Assembly (NCBI GenBank): GCA_008694505.1
Contig: VZDJ01000301.1
Coordinates: 8,299,063 to 8,363,062 of the forward strand
Length of the DNA: 64,000 nt
Direction: 5' to 3'
Source of the DNA: Cyanoderma ruficeps
Taxonomy: Eukaryota; Chordata; Aves; Passeriformes; Timaliidae
Shown: positions 62,813 to 64,000 of the stretch, in pieces
Position numbering within the stretch: the stretch's first letter is position 1
Layout: the number at the start of each line of letters is the position of its first letter
Position numbers and translations under genes: made by a program
Notes under the pieces: generated by a model
What the model was told of the DNA's origin: nothing
Databases searched by the model: none
Seen by the model: the letters and a program-made list of their open reading frames with translations, nothing else

Positions 62813-64000
62813 CTGACTGAACATCTCTAGAGGTGTCCCTTCTTTCCTTTCACAGTGCAAATCTGTCCATATCCGTCTGTCAAAGTGTTTAGGTCAGCAA
62901 AAAGAATGAGCTGCCCAAATCTGACTTTGTCAGTCACAGTCCTTGCAGTGCTGCTCAAGGCAGCTCCACTCCCTCCCTTCCACAAGAAACATCGCAGTGA
63001 CAATGCCTCAAGAACATCTCATGGCAGGAGCAGCAATCAGCAGTGACACGCTGCACTAATGCCACTGAAGGAGAAAACAACAGCCAGCCAAGCTTTGTTT
63101 GTGAAGGGTTCTCCTGCTGTTTGTGCCTCTTTGGAAACACACATCAGCCCAAAGATGTCTGAGGATGGGAGGGAAAGCGAAGCAGAAGTGTTTGACCTCT
63201 GGCTCAGTGCATTGAAAGGCTGGAAAAGGGGAGAGCTCTCTGCAGACGGGACAATGAAACGCACAGTGACCATCTCCAACCTCACTGTGAAAAGCTACCA
63301 AAATGCAACAAAAATATTCCTAAAGACATAATAACCTGCTGGATATTCTGCCAAATCAGTTACAATTCCACGCTGTCTAGATGCCTTGATACAGGGGTGG
63401 CATCCAGAGGACTGCATGAACTCGGTTTTGGCAGAGCTTAGCCATGGTACCTTGGCCTAATTAAATTCATCAGCATTACCTGCTCAAATCCATTGTGATC
63501 CAGCTCAAATCTCTGAAGCAAGTTGGAAACCCATATAAACCTGCCCATAGCCACACAGACACCACGCAGGTGTCATGAAACAGACTCCAGATGTTTCTAG
63601 AGACTCCAAGTCTGCTCATTCACCTTTGTCAGTGTGTGTGGGGGGAAGAACATACCTGCACAACACCGTTTGCTGCGACTTCCAACCACATTTCCTCACC
63701 CAACAGCACATAAACGCCAGCAGCCAGTCAGCAGCTCTTCCCCCATGATTTTTTTTTTACTTTTACTTTTTGCAGCAAGCACAGAGTAAACAGCCTTTCG
63801 TGGCGGAGACAACAGGGGTGAATCCTCTCTCGCGTGGTTATCCTGAGGTTCATTTACTTCTGACATATTTGTTTGCAGCTCCAGCTCTGCTGTCTGTCTA
63901 CCTGTCTGTTCCTCCTGATGGCTGCAGAGCCCAGGCACTGCAGAGCCTTTCAGCGAGATGGGCTGGTGATTATATCCTGTCATACCTGGGAGAGAGCCAG
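62813..64000. other. Unique non-coding DNA to window end
   Basis: No recognised transposon. The minus frame at 63696-63983 (95 codons) carries a Lys/Ser-rich end generated by a T-rich plus-strand tract, and it lacks a family match I can name. It could be a conserved non-coding stretch or a fragment of an unrecognised exon, but nothing supports translation. Confidence 0.45.

Noticed and set aside
62339..62860. 173-codon minus-strand open frame, the longest in the window
   Set aside because: It runs antisense through a CR1 3' fragment (62661-62812) and into unique DNA, so it is a chance frame.
63696..63983. 95-codon minus frame with a Lys/Ser-rich segment
   Set aside because: The basic stretch comes from a homopolymer-rich tract. 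No family is recognised and no start or splice evidence is present.
1..64000. CRISPR arrays, operons, bacterial signals
   Set aside because: The sequence is vertebrate in character. No regularly spaced direct repeats or prokaryotic gene arrangement are present.

Overview
The window looks like about 64 kb of bird nuclear DNA. I could not support any protein-coding exon, tRNA, rRNA or other classical RNA gene in it. The avian call rests on seven fragments of CR1, the LINE that dominates bird genomes, all cut down to their 3' ends. It also rests on three LTR-type pieces, one followed by a primer-binding site of the tRNA-Trp type used by avian retroviruses. Overall repeat density is low and the base composition is AT-rich, both usual for birds. 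A songbird-like genome is plausible but cannot be proved from the sequence alone.

Layout: 1-9.4 kb is unique non-coding DNA with homopolymer runs, a two-unit hairpin-forming repeat at 4825-4866 and a conserved-element-like stretch at 8780-9050. A minus-strand CR1 tail lies at 9379-9516. An LTR with TATA box, degraded poly(A) signal, primer-binding site and GC-rich leader lies at 11089-11537. The longest minus-strand CR1 piece is at 14619-15046. Two related minus-strand LTRs lie about 28 kb apart at 20963-21397 and 49132-49581. Further CR1 tails lie at 30917-30985 (+), 33422-33528 (-), 36901-37062 (+), 47849-48210 (+) and 62661-62812 (+).

The unique DNA between these repeats contains several stretches with paired homeodomain cores, E-boxes, SOX-like sites and dyads. 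These are the best guesses for regulatory elements, at 8.8-9.05, 43.1, 45.9-46.1, 52.1-52.5 and 62.0-62.3 kb. Their status is inference only, because comparison with other genomes would be needed.

The open reading frames in the window are mostly under 130 codons, the longest being 173 codons. They overlap on both strands and carry no recognisable domain or plausible exon structure. They look like chance frames, some of them inside CR1. The region is best read as intergenic or deep-intronic sequence carrying decayed transposons. I found no convincing novel gene system. The most notable items are the retroviral LTR-leader remnant, the paired LTRs with a purine-rich internal expansion, and a set of small perfect palindromes.
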